Source: Marinobacter iranensis (lineage in GTDB: Bacteria; Pseudomonadota; Gammaproteobacteria; Pseudomonadales; Oleiphilaceae). Taken from it: DNA of 64,000 nt. Of this stretch, positions 38,492 through 47,376 are shown in pieces. The position numbers and the translations under genes were made by a program. A model generated the notes under the pieces. The model ran no database searches and was not told where the DNA came from. It worked only from the letters and a program-made list of their open reading frames with translations. Every line of letters starts with the position of its first letter. Position 1 is the stretch's first letter. The stretch spans positions 62,001-126,000 of the forward strand of contig NZ_JANCMW010000003.1 in NCBI RefSeq assembly GCF_029207565.1, read 5' to 3'.

Positions 38492-39769
38492 ATGGAAAGC
38501 AATCTTAATCATATTTTTGAACTCCAGTATGCGCTGGATACCTTCTACTTCCTTATCTGCGGTGCCCTGGTCATGTGGATGGCCGCAGGTTTCTCGATGC
38601 TCGAAGCGGGTCTGGTGCGTGCCAAGAACACCACCGAGATCCTGACCAAAAACGTGGCACTGTTTGCCATATCCTGCATCATGTACCTGGTGTGCGGTTA
38701 CGCCATCATGTACGGCGGCAACATCTTCCTTTCCGGAATCGCTGACATCGATACTACCGCTGTTCTGGGCGACTTCGCCGGCCGAGAAGACGGCTTCGGG
38801 GGTGGATCCATCTACTCCGGCGCCTCTGATTTCTTCTTCCAGGTTGTATTCGTCGCCACCGCCATGTCCATCGTCTCCGGTGCCGTGGCTGAGCGCATGA
38901 AGCTCTGGGCCTTCCTGATCTTCGCCGTGCTCATGACCGGCTTCATCTACCCGATGGAAGGCGCCTGGACTTGGGGCGGTGCGTCCGTATTCGGTATGTA
39001 TAGCCTTGGCGACCTCGGCTTCAGCGACTTTGCCGGCTCCGGTATCGTTCACATGGCCGGTGCAGCCGCGGCTCTGGCAGGCGTTCTTCTGCTGGGGGCC
39101 CGTAAAGGCAAATACGGCCCGAACGGTGAAATCCGCGCCTTTCCGGGTGCCAACATGCCGCTTGCAACTCTCGGTACCTTCATCCTGTGGATGGGCTGGT
39201 TTGGCTTTAACGGTGGCTCGGTCCTGAAACTGGGCGATATCGCCAGCGCCAACTCCGTGGCCATGGTGTTCCTGAACACTAACACCGCCGCAGCCGGTGG
39301 TGCGATTGCCGCCTTGATCACTGCCCGCCTGATGTTCGGCAAGGCCGACCTGACCATGCTGCTGAACGGTGCCCTGGCTGGGCTGGTGGTTATCACTGCT
39401 GAGCCGTCCACTCCGAGCGCCCTTACTGCGACCCTGTTTGGTGGTTTCGGTGGCGTATTGGTCGTACTGAGCATCGTCACCATGGACAAACTGCGGATCG
39501 ACGACCCGGTCGGTGCGATCTCGGTACATGGCGTGTGTGGCCTGCTTGGCCTGCTGCTGGTACCCGTCACCAACGGCGATGTAAGCTTCATCGGCCAGAT
39601 CATCGGTGCTATCACCATCTTCGTCTGGGTATTCGTTGCCAGCCTGGTTGTCTGGGGCGTCCTCAAGGCGGTTATGGGTATTCGGGTGACCGAGGAGGAA
39701 GAGTACGAAGGTGTGGATCTGTCCGAGTGTGGTATGGAAGCCTATCCGGAGTTTGTCAGCAGCAAGTAA
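38492..39769 (+). CDS. amt: Ammonium transporter Amt
   Basis: 425 residues, about eleven membrane helices. The two pore histidines lie in SGIVHMAGAAAAL and ISVHGVCGLLG; the N terminus with LICGALVMWMAAGF fits Amt/MEP/Rh channels. No cleavable signal peptide is evident. It follows glnK by 72 bases, and is closed by a terminator, the classic glnK-amtB operon. Confidence 0.96.
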   Translation: MESNLNHIFELQYALDTFYFLICGALVMWMAAGFSMLEAGLVRAKNTTEILTKNVALFAISCIMYLVCGYAIMYGGNIFLSGIADIDTTAVLGDFAGREDGFGGGSIYSGASDFFFQVVFVATAMSIVSGAVAERMKLWAFLIFAVLMTGFIYPMEGAWTWGGASVFGMYSLGDLGFSDFAGSGIVHMAGAAAALAGVLLLGARKGKYGPNGEIRAFPGANMPLATLGTFILWMGWFGFNGGSVLKLGDIASANSVAMVFLNTNTAAAGGAIAALITARLMFGKADLTMLLNGALAGLVVITAEPSTPSALTATLFGGFGGVLVVLSIVTMDKLRIDDPVGAISVHGVCGLLGLLLVPVTNGDVSFIGQIIGAITIFVWVFVASLVVWGVLKAVMGIRVTEEEEYEGVDLSECGMEAYPEFVSSK

Positions 39770-39793
39770 TATCCGCTGACACTGGATTGAAAG

Positions 39794-39820
39794 AGGGGCG
39801 CCTTCGGGAGCCCCTTTTTT
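39794..39820 (+). terminator. Intrinsic terminator after amt
   Basis: Stem AGGGGC/GCCCCT with loop GCCTTCGGGA and six T at 39815-39820. Confidence 0.9.
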
Positions 39821-39851
39821 GGTTCTGAAGTTATCGGCTTCGGAGTTTGCC

Positions 39852-39956
39852 GGAGGTGGGAGGGAGCCTTTCCGGGATACGCTGTGAATACGTCCCTGTA
39901 CGCTCGACAAAACATCCATGTTTTTGACGATCCCGGAAAGGGCCCCACCCACCTCC
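39852..39956 (+). repeat. Long inverted-repeat element with shared core, copy 3
   Basis: Outer arms GGAGGTGGG (39852-39860)/CCCACCTCC (39948-39956) and inner arms CCTTTCCGGGA (39867-39877)/TCCCGGAAAGG (39931-39941) enclose a core (39878-39930) nearly identical to copy 2, including ATACGTCC, TGTACGCTCGAC and the AAAACAT/ATGTTTT hairpin. Arms are unrelated to those of the other copies. Confidence 0.9.
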
Positions 39957-39979
39957 TCCGCCAGCTCTGTGTTGGTCCT

Positions 39980-40013
39980 CGTAGGTCGGATTAGGCGAAG
40001 CCGTAATCCGACA
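39980..40013 (-). repeat. REP-like hairpin, copy 2
   Basis: Exact reverse complement of the 34-base unit at 14231-14264 as far as I can read it. It follows the long inverted-repeat element by 23 bases and precedes the speE stop. Confidence 0.9.
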
Positions 40014-40033
40014 TCTCCACTCCCGGCTAACTC

Positions 40034-40915
40034 CTACCTTTCGCTCGACATAACCTCATCCTCCAACGCATCCACCATAAACTGCGGCATCGCCAACGCC
40101 CCCCGGTGAATATCAGCGTTGTAATAACGAGTCACAAACGGCCGCTGATCCGCATCTTCCTCGCGGAAGTACACAACGGGCTTTTCCTTCCCGGCCATGG
40201 TGCAGCTCCACCACCCGGTGGGATAAACTGGTTGCGGAAATGGCAGCGTGCGTACGTGGTCGAAGCCGGCCTTTTTCATGTCGTCGTGGATGGTCTTGAT
40301 GATGGTGTTGGTGTGCAGCAACGGTGATTCGCTTTGCTGGACGATGATGCCGCCGTCGCGCAGGGCGATCATGCAGTCGCGGTAGAAGTCCAGGGCGAAC
40401 AGGCCCTCGGCGGGGCCGACCGGGTCGGTGCTGTCGATGATGATGACGTCGAGGCTTTCCGGCACTGCGTCGCGTATCCACTGGATGCCGTCGCCGAAGA
40501 AGAAGTTGGCGCGGGGGTCGGTGTTGGATTCGCACAGTTCGGGAAAGTACTGTTCCGAGAGGCGGGTGACGCGTTCGTCGATTTCCACCTGCCAGGCTTC
40601 TTCCACGCCCGGGTGTTTGAGGACTTCTTTCAGGGTGCCGCAGTCACCACCACCGACGATGACCACTTTTTTCGGGTTCTTGTGGGTGAACAGGGCCGGG
40701 TGGGTCATCATTTCGTGATAGAGGAAGTTGTCCCGGGTGGTCAGCATCACGCAGCCATCAAGCACCATCAGGTTGCCGAAGGTTTCGGTTTCCCAGATTT
40801 CCAGTTTCTGGAAGTCGGTTTGTTCTTCGTGCAGCTTTTTCTTCACCTGAAGGGAAAATGCGGTTCCCTGATCCTGGAATACCTCTGTAAACCAGCCTTC
40901 GTTCAGTGCAGTCAT
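40034..40915 (-). CDS. speE: Polyamine aminopropyltransferase (spermidine synthase)
   Basis: 293 residues. Transfers aminopropyl from decarboxylated SAM to putrescine. Signature motifs: VVIVGGGDCGTLKEVLKH (SAM-binding), DVIIIDSTDPVGPAEGLF (catalytic Asp region) and QSESPLLH. The N terminus WFTEVFQDQGTAFSLQV is typical. GGAG precedes the ATG. Divergent from speA, so both polyamine steps share one intergenic region. Confidence 0.96.
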   Translation of the reverse strand: MTALNEGWFTEVFQDQGTAFSLQVKKKLHEEQTDFQKLEIWETETFGNLMVLDGCVMLTTRDNFLYHEMMTHPALFTHKNPKKVVIVGGGDCGTLKEVLKHPGVEEAWQVEIDERVTRLSEQYFPELCESNTDPRANFFFGDGIQWIRDAVPESLDVIIIDSTDPVGPAEGLFALDFYRDCMIALRDGGIIVQQSESPLLHTNTIIKTIHDDMKKAGFDHVRTLPFPQPVYPTGWWSCTMAGKEKPVVYFREEDADQRPFVTRYYNADIHRGALAMPQFMVDALEDEVMSSER

Positions 40916-41113
40916 GTCGTGTCTCCGGATTTACTGATTGAGCCTGTTCGTATTGAAGGTATTGTAGGTGGGGAGTCCCGACACCTAAAGGACTATCATC
41001 GCGTCAGTCCATGGTTTTTACGGCACGGTTCTTTTAGCGGGCCGATGGAATCCATACAATGACCGCCATAGACCGGCACAGTGCCGGCGCAAGATTCAGT
41101 ACAGGACAGCGCC

Positions 41114-43024
41114 ATGAATGAACCAACCGGCAGTACCGCCCACAAGGTGTACAACATCGCCCACTGGAGTGATGGCTATATCGATGTGAATGCCCGCGGG
41201 GAGGTACTGATCCGTCCGGACCGTGGCCACAGTGGTGAGGACATCAATCTGCCGGACCTGACCCGGTCACTGGTCAGCGAAGGGATTCAATTGCCAGTGC
41301 TGATCCGTTTTACCGATATCCTCCATGACCGGGTCAACACACTTTGCGGTGCTTTCAACAAGGTCGCCCGGGAACACGGCTACCAGGGCGGCTATACCGC
41401 GGTCTATCCCATCAAGGTCAACCAGCAGCGGCGGGTGGTTGAGGAACTGCTGTGCGCGGAGCCAGCAGCCAGCGGCAATCAGATTGGGCTGGAAGCGGGT
41501 AGCAAACCGGAGTTGATGGCGGTTCTGGCGCTTTCGAATCAACAGGGGTCGGTGATCGTCTGTAACGGCTACAAGGACCGGGAATACATCCGCCTGGCGC
41601 TGATCGGGCAGAAACTGAGGCACCGCGTGTTTATCGTGGTGGAGAAACAGTCCGAGCTGCCGCTGATCCTGGAGGAAGCCCGACGGCTTGGGGTCACCCC
41701 ATTGGTCGGTGTTCGTGCACGGCTGGCCACCATCGGCAAGGGTAACTGGCAGAATACCGGTGGCGAGAAGTCGAAATTCGGCCTGTCCGCCAGCCAGGTG
41801 CTGGATGTGGTTGAAACCCTGCGCGGCGCCGGGGCCCTGGAATCCCTGCAGCTGCTGCATTTCCATTTGGGCTCACAGATTGCCAATATCCGTGACATCC
41901 AGACCGGGCTACGGGAATGCGCCCGCTTCTACAGCGAATTGCGCCACATGGGTGCACCGGTGGGCACGGTGGATATCGGCGGCGGTCTCGGTGTGGATTA
42001 CGAAGGCACCCGTTCACGCAGTAGCTGCTCCATGAACTACAGCGTGCATGAATACGCTTACAACGTGGTGCACATTCTACAGTCGGAATGCGACCGGGCA
42101 GGCATCCCCCACCCCAGCCTGATCAGTGAATCCGGCCGGGCACTGACGGCCCATCATTCGGTGCTGGTCACCAATGTGATCGACAGGGAGGTGCCCGACA
42201 AGCGCCAGCCGGAGCAGCCAGTCAGCGATGCGCCCGCGCCGCTCCAGGATCTGTGGCGGGACCTGGAAAGCCTGCGGGACGAGGCTTCACGCCGTTCACT
42301 GGCCGAGATCTACCACGACGTGCTCCATGCCATGGCGGATGTTCACACCCAGTTCGCCCACGGCTTGCTGTCGCTGGCAGACCGGGCGCGGGCGGAAACC
42401 CTGTACACGACCTGTTGCCGTGCCCTCAGGGACCAGTTGAATTCCGCCAACCGCGCGCATCGGGAGATCATTGACGAGCTCAACGAGAAACTGGCGGAAA
42501 AGCTGTTCGTAAACTTTTCGCTGTTCCAGTCGCTGCCGGATGTGTGGGGCATCGACCAGATTTTCCCGATTATGCCGATCAATGGGCTGAATCGCCCCCT
42601 GAACCGGCGTGCGGTTATCCAGGACATTACCTGCGACTCCGACGGCCGGATTGATCGCTACGTGGATGGCCAGGGCATCGAGACCACGTTCCCCCTGCCG
42701 GAAGATACGCCGGAGGAACCCATGCTGATGGGCTTTTTCATGACCGGCGCCTACCAGGAAATACTCGGCGACATGCACAACCTGTTCGGCGACACCCATT
42801 CGGTGGATGTACGACGCAATCCGGGCGGCGGCCATACAGTCAGTGAACCGATCCACGGCGATACCGTGGCCAAGGTACTGCAATACGTGAACTTTGAACC
42901 CGCCGCCCTGCTGCGGGCCTACCAGCAGAAGTTTGCCGCCAGCGGCCTGCCGGACGAAGAACAGATCAGCCTGCTGGAAGAGCTTGGCAGTGGTCTGGAA
43001 GGCTACACCTACCTGGAAGAGTGA
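41114..43024 (+). CDS. speA: Biosynthetic arginine decarboxylase
   Basis: 636 residues from ATG 41114 (AGGA seven bases upstream). Fold-type III PLP enzyme making agmatine from arginine, the first step of putrescine synthesis by the agmatine route. The PLP lysine is in AVYPIKVNQQ; GLEAGSKPELM, HFHLGSQIANI, VDIGGGLGVDYEG and ESGRALTAHH follow in order; length matches SpeA. Divergent from speE. Confidence 0.97.
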   Translation: MNEPTGSTAHKVYNIAHWSDGYIDVNARGEVLIRPDRGHSGEDINLPDLTRSLVSEGIQLPVLIRFTDILHDRVNTLCGAFNKVAREHGYQGGYTAVYPIKVNQQRRVVEELLCAEPAASGNQIGLEAGSKPELMAVLALSNQQGSVIVCNGYKDREYIRLALIGQKLRHRVFIVVEKQSELPLILEEARRLGVTPLVGVRARLATIGKGNWQNTGGEKSKFGLSASQVLDVVETLRGAGALESLQLLHFHLGSQIANIRDIQTGLRECARFYSELRHMGAPVGTVDIGGGLGVDYEGTRSRSSCSMNYSVHEYAYNVVHILQSECDRAGIPHPSLISESGRALTAHHSVLVTNVIDREVPDKRQPEQPVSDAPAPLQDLWRDLESLRDEASRRSLAEIYHDVLHAMADVHTQFAHGLLSLADRARAETLYTTCCRALRDQLNSANRAHREIIDELNEKLAEKLFVNFSLFQSLPDVWGIDQIFPIMPINGLNRPLNRRAVIQDITCDSDGRIDRYVDGQGIETTFPLPEDTPEEPMLMGFFMTGAYQEILGDMHNLFGDTHSVDVRRNPGGGHTVSEPIHGDTVAKVLQYVNFEPAALLRAYQQKFAASGLPDEEQISLLEELGSGLEGYTYLEE

Positions 43025-43132
43025 TCCGGCTGTCGGCCCGCCCCGTACATCTCGTGACTGACAAACCCGGGGCGAGTGCATAGAATGACGAATAGAACAA
43101 TTTTAAATCATGCGACAGTCAAGGAGCATCCG

Positions 43133-43732
43133 GTGACCACTCTGGATCAGAAACCGGCTCGGGCCGAGGGCCGCAAGGATCCCTGGAGCCAGATGCTGGA
43201 GAAAGTGGGAAAGCACCAGGATCGCCAGGCCTATCATGCCCTGTTCGAGCATTTTGGCCCGCAAATAAAGTACTACGCCATGGCAAATGGCCTGGCAAGT
43301 CATGCGGAGGAACTGGTCCAGGAAGTGTTCGTATCCATCTGGCGCCGCTCCTGCCTCTACGACTGGCGCAAAGCTGCCGCTTCCACCTGGATTTTCACCA
43401 TCGCCCGTAACCAGCGCATTGACATGCTTCGCAAGATGAGACGCACGAGCGCAGAGATGCCGGTCGAGACCGAAGACTTGTGGCAGATTCCCGGGGAGAA
43501 CGACGACGAGCCGGTCACATCGCTGCACCGCCTGATGTCGGAGCGCCGGGTGCGGGAGTCCCTCAGCCAGCTCCCGGAAGAACAGATTACGGTCATTGCC
43601 AAGGTTTATATGGAAAGCAAGTCACACCAGATGGTGGCCGACGAGCTCAATATACCGTTAGGTACCGTAAAAAGTCGGGTTCGCCTGGCACTGAACAAAC
43701 TGAAAGTGATTTTGCAGGACCAGAACGTATGA
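43133..43732 (+). CDS. rpoE: ECF sigma factor, RpoE/ECF11-like (partner of ChrR)
   Basis: 199 residues from a GTG at 43133 with AAGGAG six bases upstream; earlier in-frame starts (43076, 43085) lack a ribosome binding site. Region 2 is visible as HAEELVQEVFVSIWRR...TWIFTIARNQRID and region 4 as MVADELNIPLGTVKSRVRLAL. It overlaps the ChrR-like anti-sigma gene by four bases. Such pairs respond to singlet oxygen in Rhodobacter; the same trigger here is an inference from the family. Confidence 0.88.
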   Translation: MTTLDQKPARAEGRKDPWSQMLEKVGKHQDRQAYHALFEHFGPQIKYYAMANGLASHAEELVQEVFVSIWRRSCLYDWRKAAASTWIFTIARNQRIDMLRKMRRTSAEMPVETEDLWQIPGENDDEPVTSLHRLMSERRVRESLSQLPEEQITVIAKVYMESKSHQMVADELNIPLGTVKSRVRLALNKLKVILQDQNV

Positions 43733-44373
43733 CACGGCATCACCCGGACACACTATCCCTGATGGAATTCAGTGCGGGCAACCTCAGCGAGCCCCACGCA
43801 CTGTGCATTCGTCTCCATCTGGACCAGTGCCCCCATTGTCGCAGCCGCGTGGATACGCTCGACAGCCTGGGCGCCGTGATGATGGAAAACCAACCCCATG
43901 TGGGTGTTTCGTCGGATATGTTTGACGCCATCCTGTCACGCATTGACAGCGAGCCGGACATGACCGAGAAGTACATAAGCACCCAGGCCAAACGCATGAG
44001 CCCCTTGCAGAAGCTGTTGGGCGATGACCTCAACGCCCTGCCCTGGAAACGTCAGTTGGGCGACGTCAGTGTGCTGGACATCAGCGACAGGTTCCCTGGC
44101 CAGAACGAACAGGTTGTGCTGCAGAAGCTGGCAGCCGGCGGCAAGGCACCGGCCCATACTCACCGTGGCGACGAAACCACCATTGTGCTCCAGGGTGCGT
44201 TTTCGGATCACAAGGGCGTGTTTAACCAGTGGGACTTTGTGGTTCTGAACCAGGAAGACGAGCACAAGCCGGTGGCCGTTGGCTGCGAAGACTGCATTAC
44301 CCTCTCCATACTGAGCGCGCCGGTCAAACTCACTGGCACATTCACCCGGTTACTGAACCCCTTCATACGCTGA
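43729..44373 (+). CDS. chrR: ChrR-type zinc anti-sigma factor with cupin domain
   Basis: 214 residues. N-terminal anti-sigma domain with likely zinc ligands: His near the N terminus (TRHHPDTLS) and His-x3-Cys-x2-Cys in RLHLDQCPHC. The C-terminal half is a cupin (GGKAPAHTHRGDETTIVLQG) with metal-binding His/Glu pattern, as in Rhodobacter ChrR. Starts on the sigma stop (ATGA). Should hold the sigma factor inactive until singlet oxygen or a related stress. Confidence 0.88.
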   Translation: MTRHHPDTLSLMEFSAGNLSEPHALCIRLHLDQCPHCRSRVDTLDSLGAVMMENQPHVGVSSDMFDAILSRIDSEPDMTEKYISTQAKRMSPLQKLLGDDLNALPWKRQLGDVSVLDISDRFPGQNEQVVLQKLAAGGKAPAHTHRGDETTIVLQGAFSDHKGVFNQWDFVVLNQEDEHKPVAVGCEDCITLSILSAPVKLTGTFTRLLNPFIR

Positions 44374-44666
44374 GGCGGTATGCCTGTCTTTTAGCAAAGT
44401 GAGAGCTTGGCCGGAAATGACCGGTCATTGTCAGTTTGTGACCTTCCGGACGACACGTTAATAGACGATACTGATCACGTTGATTAGTGTCTCTGAACTA
44501 GTCCGGCCCAATCCCCCGTCGGGTTGGGCACTTGCTTACAGGCCACGCTCTTGCGTGGCCTTTTTTATGCCTGACAGGCACCTTCCATCGTTACTGTATC
44601 CGCCCACTTATTAGAGACAGCCAGCAGGGCTGGGGTACAATTGTGGCTTTTCTCCGGAGATGCAGC
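44374..44666 (+). ncRNA. Candidate small RNA or structured 3' UTR after chrR
   Basis: 293 bases without a supported coding frame. Two hairpins follow each other: GCCCAA (44506-44511)/TTGGGC (44524-44529), then GGCCACGC/GCGTGGCC with six T (44541-44566). The terminator is about 170 bases after the chrR stop. This would fit a small RNA of up to ~170 nt or a long 3' UTR of the sigma/anti-sigma mRNA. No family was recognised and no promoter is clear. Confidence 0.35.
44541..44566 (+). terminator. Intrinsic terminator upstream of tcdA
   Basis: Eight-base-pair stem GGCCACGC/GCGTGGCC, loop TCTT, then six T. Confidence 0.92.
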
Positions 44667-45494
44667 ATGACGGGTGACGATTTCCATTTCCGCTTCGGCG
44701 GTATCGAGCGACTCTATGGCCGCAGGGCCCTGGAGCGCTTCCGTCATGCCCACATCGCCATCGTCGGGCTGGGGGGCGTTGGTTCCTGGGCCGCCGAGGC
44801 CCTGGCCCGCTCCGGCATCGGTGCACTGACACTGATCGATATGGACGACATCTGCGTTTCCAACACCAACCGCCAGCTCCATGCCCTGGCCGGCCAATAC
44901 GGCCGTACCAAGACCGATGCCATGGCGGAGCGCCTACGTGCAATCAACCCGGAAGCCGATATCCAGGTCCACTTCGGGTTTCTGAATACCAAGAATGTCA
45001 GTGAACTGATCACCCAGGAAATGTCAGGCGTGATCGACGCCATCGACAGCGTCAAAGCCAAGGCCGCACTGATAGCCCATTGCCAGCGCCGGAAGATCCC
45101 ACTGGTATGTGCCGGCGGCGCGGGCGGTCAGATGGACCCCACGCAAATCCGCGTCAGTGACCTGAGCAAGACCACACAGGATCCATTACTGGCCAAGGTT
45201 CGTAACCTGTTGCGTCGGGAGTACGGCTTTTCACGCAACCCCAAGCGCCGCTTCGGGATCGAAGCCGTGTACTCCCTGGAACAGCTCACGTATCCTGCAG
45301 GGGACGGTGAGGTCTGCCTACAGAAGCCAGCCACCGAGGGCCCGGTCCGCCTGGATTGCGCTTCCGGGTTCGGCGCCGCCAGCCCCGTCACCGCCAGTTT
45401 TGGCTTCTTTGCGTCGGCCCGGCTCCTGGCCCGGATTGCACGCAAGGCCGAGTCGGATCACGCGGCAGACTCCCCTTCCGGATCACAGAACTAA
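44667..45494 (+). CDS. tcdA: tRNA threonylcarbamoyladenosine dehydratase TcdA
   Basis: 275 residues from ATG 44667 (GGAG eight bases upstream); the frame is open further 5' through a terminator, which rules out earlier starts. E1-like fold: HIAIVGLGGVGSWAAEALARSG, the Asp-rich LIDMDDICVSNTNRQ, and GAGGQMDPT. Cyclises t6A37 of tRNA to ct6A. Followed by the antiporter gene after 29 bases. Confidence 0.94.
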   Translation: MTGDDFHFRFGGIERLYGRRALERFRHAHIAIVGLGGVGSWAAEALARSGIGALTLIDMDDICVSNTNRQLHALAGQYGRTKTDAMAERLRAINPEADIQVHFGFLNTKNVSELITQEMSGVIDAIDSVKAKAALIAHCQRRKIPLVCAGGAGGQMDPTQIRVSDLSKTTQDPLLAKVRNLLRREYGFSRNPKRRFGIEAVYSLEQLTYPAGDGEVCLQKPATEGPVRLDCASGFGAASPVTASFGFFASARLLARIARKAESDHAADSPSGSQN

Positions 45495-45523
45495 ACCCAT
45501 TATTCAACGGAACTGACCCCATT

Positions 45524-47371
45524 ATGACCGTCAGCACTGTTTTTCTTCTTGCCTGCATCGGTGTGCTCTCCCTGTTTTGCCAATGGCTCGCCTGGCGGGT
45601 TCGCATGCCCGCCATTCTATTCCTGCTGGCGGGTGGCATTGCGGCAGGCCCAATGCTCGGTTTCCTGGACCCCGAAGCGGTATTCGGGGACCTGCTGTTC
45701 CCGGTGATTTCCCTGGCCGTCGCCATCATCCTGTTCGAGGGCAGCCTGACGCTCCGTTATGACGAAATCCGGGGCCACGGCAAGATGGTGCGCAACCTGA
45801 TTCCCGTTGGCTCCATTGTCACCTGCTTTATCGGCACCCTGTCCGCCCGATGGCTCCTGGATGTGTCCTGGGAGGTCGCGCTGTTGTTCGGCGCCATATC
45901 CATCGTCACCGGCCCTACAGTGATAGCTCCCCTTCTGCGATCCGTCCGGCCGGATGCAAAACTCGCCAACATCCTGCGCTGGGAGGGCATTATCATTGAC
46001 CCGGTGGGGGCTCTTCTGGCGGTTCTGGTATTCGAGGGCATTGTGTCCTGGGGCCAGGGCAACGTGTTCGGCCACTCCATGTACATCTTCGGAAAAACCC
46101 TGGCGGTGGGCTTTCTTATTGGGGCGGTGGCCGGCTGGCTCAATGGCATTGCGCTGCGCAAGCACCTGCTACCCCAATACCTGCATAATGCCGGCACCCT
46201 GACGTTCATGCTCGGGGTCTATGCCCTGTCGAACGAGATGGCCCATGAGTCCGGCCTGCTGACGGTTACCGTTATGGGCATCTGGATGGCCAACATGAAA
46301 CAGGTCCCCATCGACAGCATCCTGGAATTCAAGGAATCCCTGAGCGTGCTGCTGATCTCCGCCCTGTTCATCATCCTGGCTGCGCGGGTGGAATTCGAAG
46401 CCATTGCCCAACTGGGTTGGGGGCTGGTGGCGGTGCTGGCGCTACTGATACTGGTTGCACGCCCTGTAAGCATCTTCCTGTCTGCGCTCGGTACCAGCCT
46501 CAACTGGCGTGACAAGCTGTTCCTGAGCTGGATTGCCCCCAGGGGCATCGTTGCCGCTGCGGTATCCGCCCTGTTCGCGTTCCAGTTGCAGAAACTGGGT
46601 TACGAGAGTGCTGGCGCCCTGGTACCACTGGTGTTCATGTTGATTATTGCCACCGTCACCCTGCAGAGCCTCACGGCCCGGCCGCTGGCCAGGCTGCTCA
46701 AGGTGGCAGAGCCGGCGGAATACGGCTTCCTCATCCTCGGCGCCAACCCGGTGGCACGGATGATTGGCCTGGCACTGAAAAAGCTGGAAGTACCGGTCAC
46801 CCTGGCGGATACCAACTGGGAGAACGTCAAACAGGCAAGGATGGACAATCTGCAGGTGTATTTTGGCAACCCGGTGTCCGAGCACGCGTCCACCCACCTC
46901 GACCTGACAGGCATTGGCAACCTGCTGGTCATTTCGCCCTACAAGCATATGAATTCACTGGCGACTTACCACTTCCTGGACTGGTTCGGAAAAGACGCCG
47001 TTCTGACGCTGGCCGAAGGCGACCAGGACCAGAAAGCCAGGCACCAGACCGCCGAGAAAATCCAGCTGACAAGGGGGCTGTTCGAAGGCGTGAGTTATGC
47101 CAAGCTCGCGAGCCTGGCCAGCCAGGGGTATACGGTGAAAACCACCCAGCTCAGCGATGAGTTTACGTTCAAAGACTTCCTGGATAAGTACGACCGTCAG
47201 GCCATGGTGCTGTTCGTGCTGGATAACCGCGAACGCATCATGCCGGTGAAGAGCATGGAGAATATCAGGCCCGAAAAAGACTGGACCCTGGTCAGCCTGG
47301 TACCTCCCCAGGCCAGGAAAGAGCGCAAGGAACGGGACACCGGCGAAGCACCGGAGCCCGCCCCTAATTGA
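45524..47371 (+). CDS. CPA1-type sodium/proton antiporter with TrkA-N-like domain
   Basis: 615 residues from ATG 45524. Twelve or so membrane helices fill residues 1-400, with the ion-binding Asp region EGIIIDPVGALLAVL and GPTVIAPLL. A cytosolic C-terminal domain from about residue 405 has a Rossmann motif (GFLILGANPVARMIGLAL), as in NhaP-like antiporters with a TrkA-N-like regulatory domain. Likely pH or salt homeostasis, plausible for a marine bacterium. Confidence 0.85.
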   Translation: MTVSTVFLLACIGVLSLFCQWLAWRVRMPAILFLLAGGIAAGPMLGFLDPEAVFGDLLFPVISLAVAIILFEGSLTLRYDEIRGHGKMVRNLIPVGSIVTCFIGTLSARWLLDVSWEVALLFGAISIVTGPTVIAPLLRSVRPDAKLANILRWEGIIIDPVGALLAVLVFEGIVSWGQGNVFGHSMYIFGKTLAVGFLIGAVAGWLNGIALRKHLLPQYLHNAGTLTFMLGVYALSNEMAHESGLLTVTVMGIWMANMKQVPIDSILEFKESLSVLLISALFIILAARVEFEAIAQLGWGLVAVLALLILVARPVSIFLSALGTSLNWRDKLFLSWIAPRGIVAAAVSALFAFQLQKLGYESAGALVPLVFMLIIATVTLQSLTARPLARLLKVAEPAEYGFLILGANPVARMIGLALKKLEVPVTLADTNWENVKQARMDNLQVYFGNPVSEHASTHLDLTGIGNLLVISPYKHMNSLATYHFLDWFGKDAVLTLAEGDQDQKARHQTAEKIQLTRGLFEGVSYAKLASLASQGYTVKTTQLSDEFTFKDFLDKYDRQAMVLFVLDNRERIMPVKSMENIRPEKDWTLVSLVPPQARKERKERDTGEAPEPAPN

Positions 47372-47376
47372 CGGTA

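Noticed and set aside
38420..39952. 510-codon open frame on the minus strand opposite amt
   Set aside because: Lies exactly over amt, whose membrane pattern and pore histidines are clear. High-GC codon bias on the sense strand produces long antisense frames; the product is His/Gly/Asp-rich and resembles no family.
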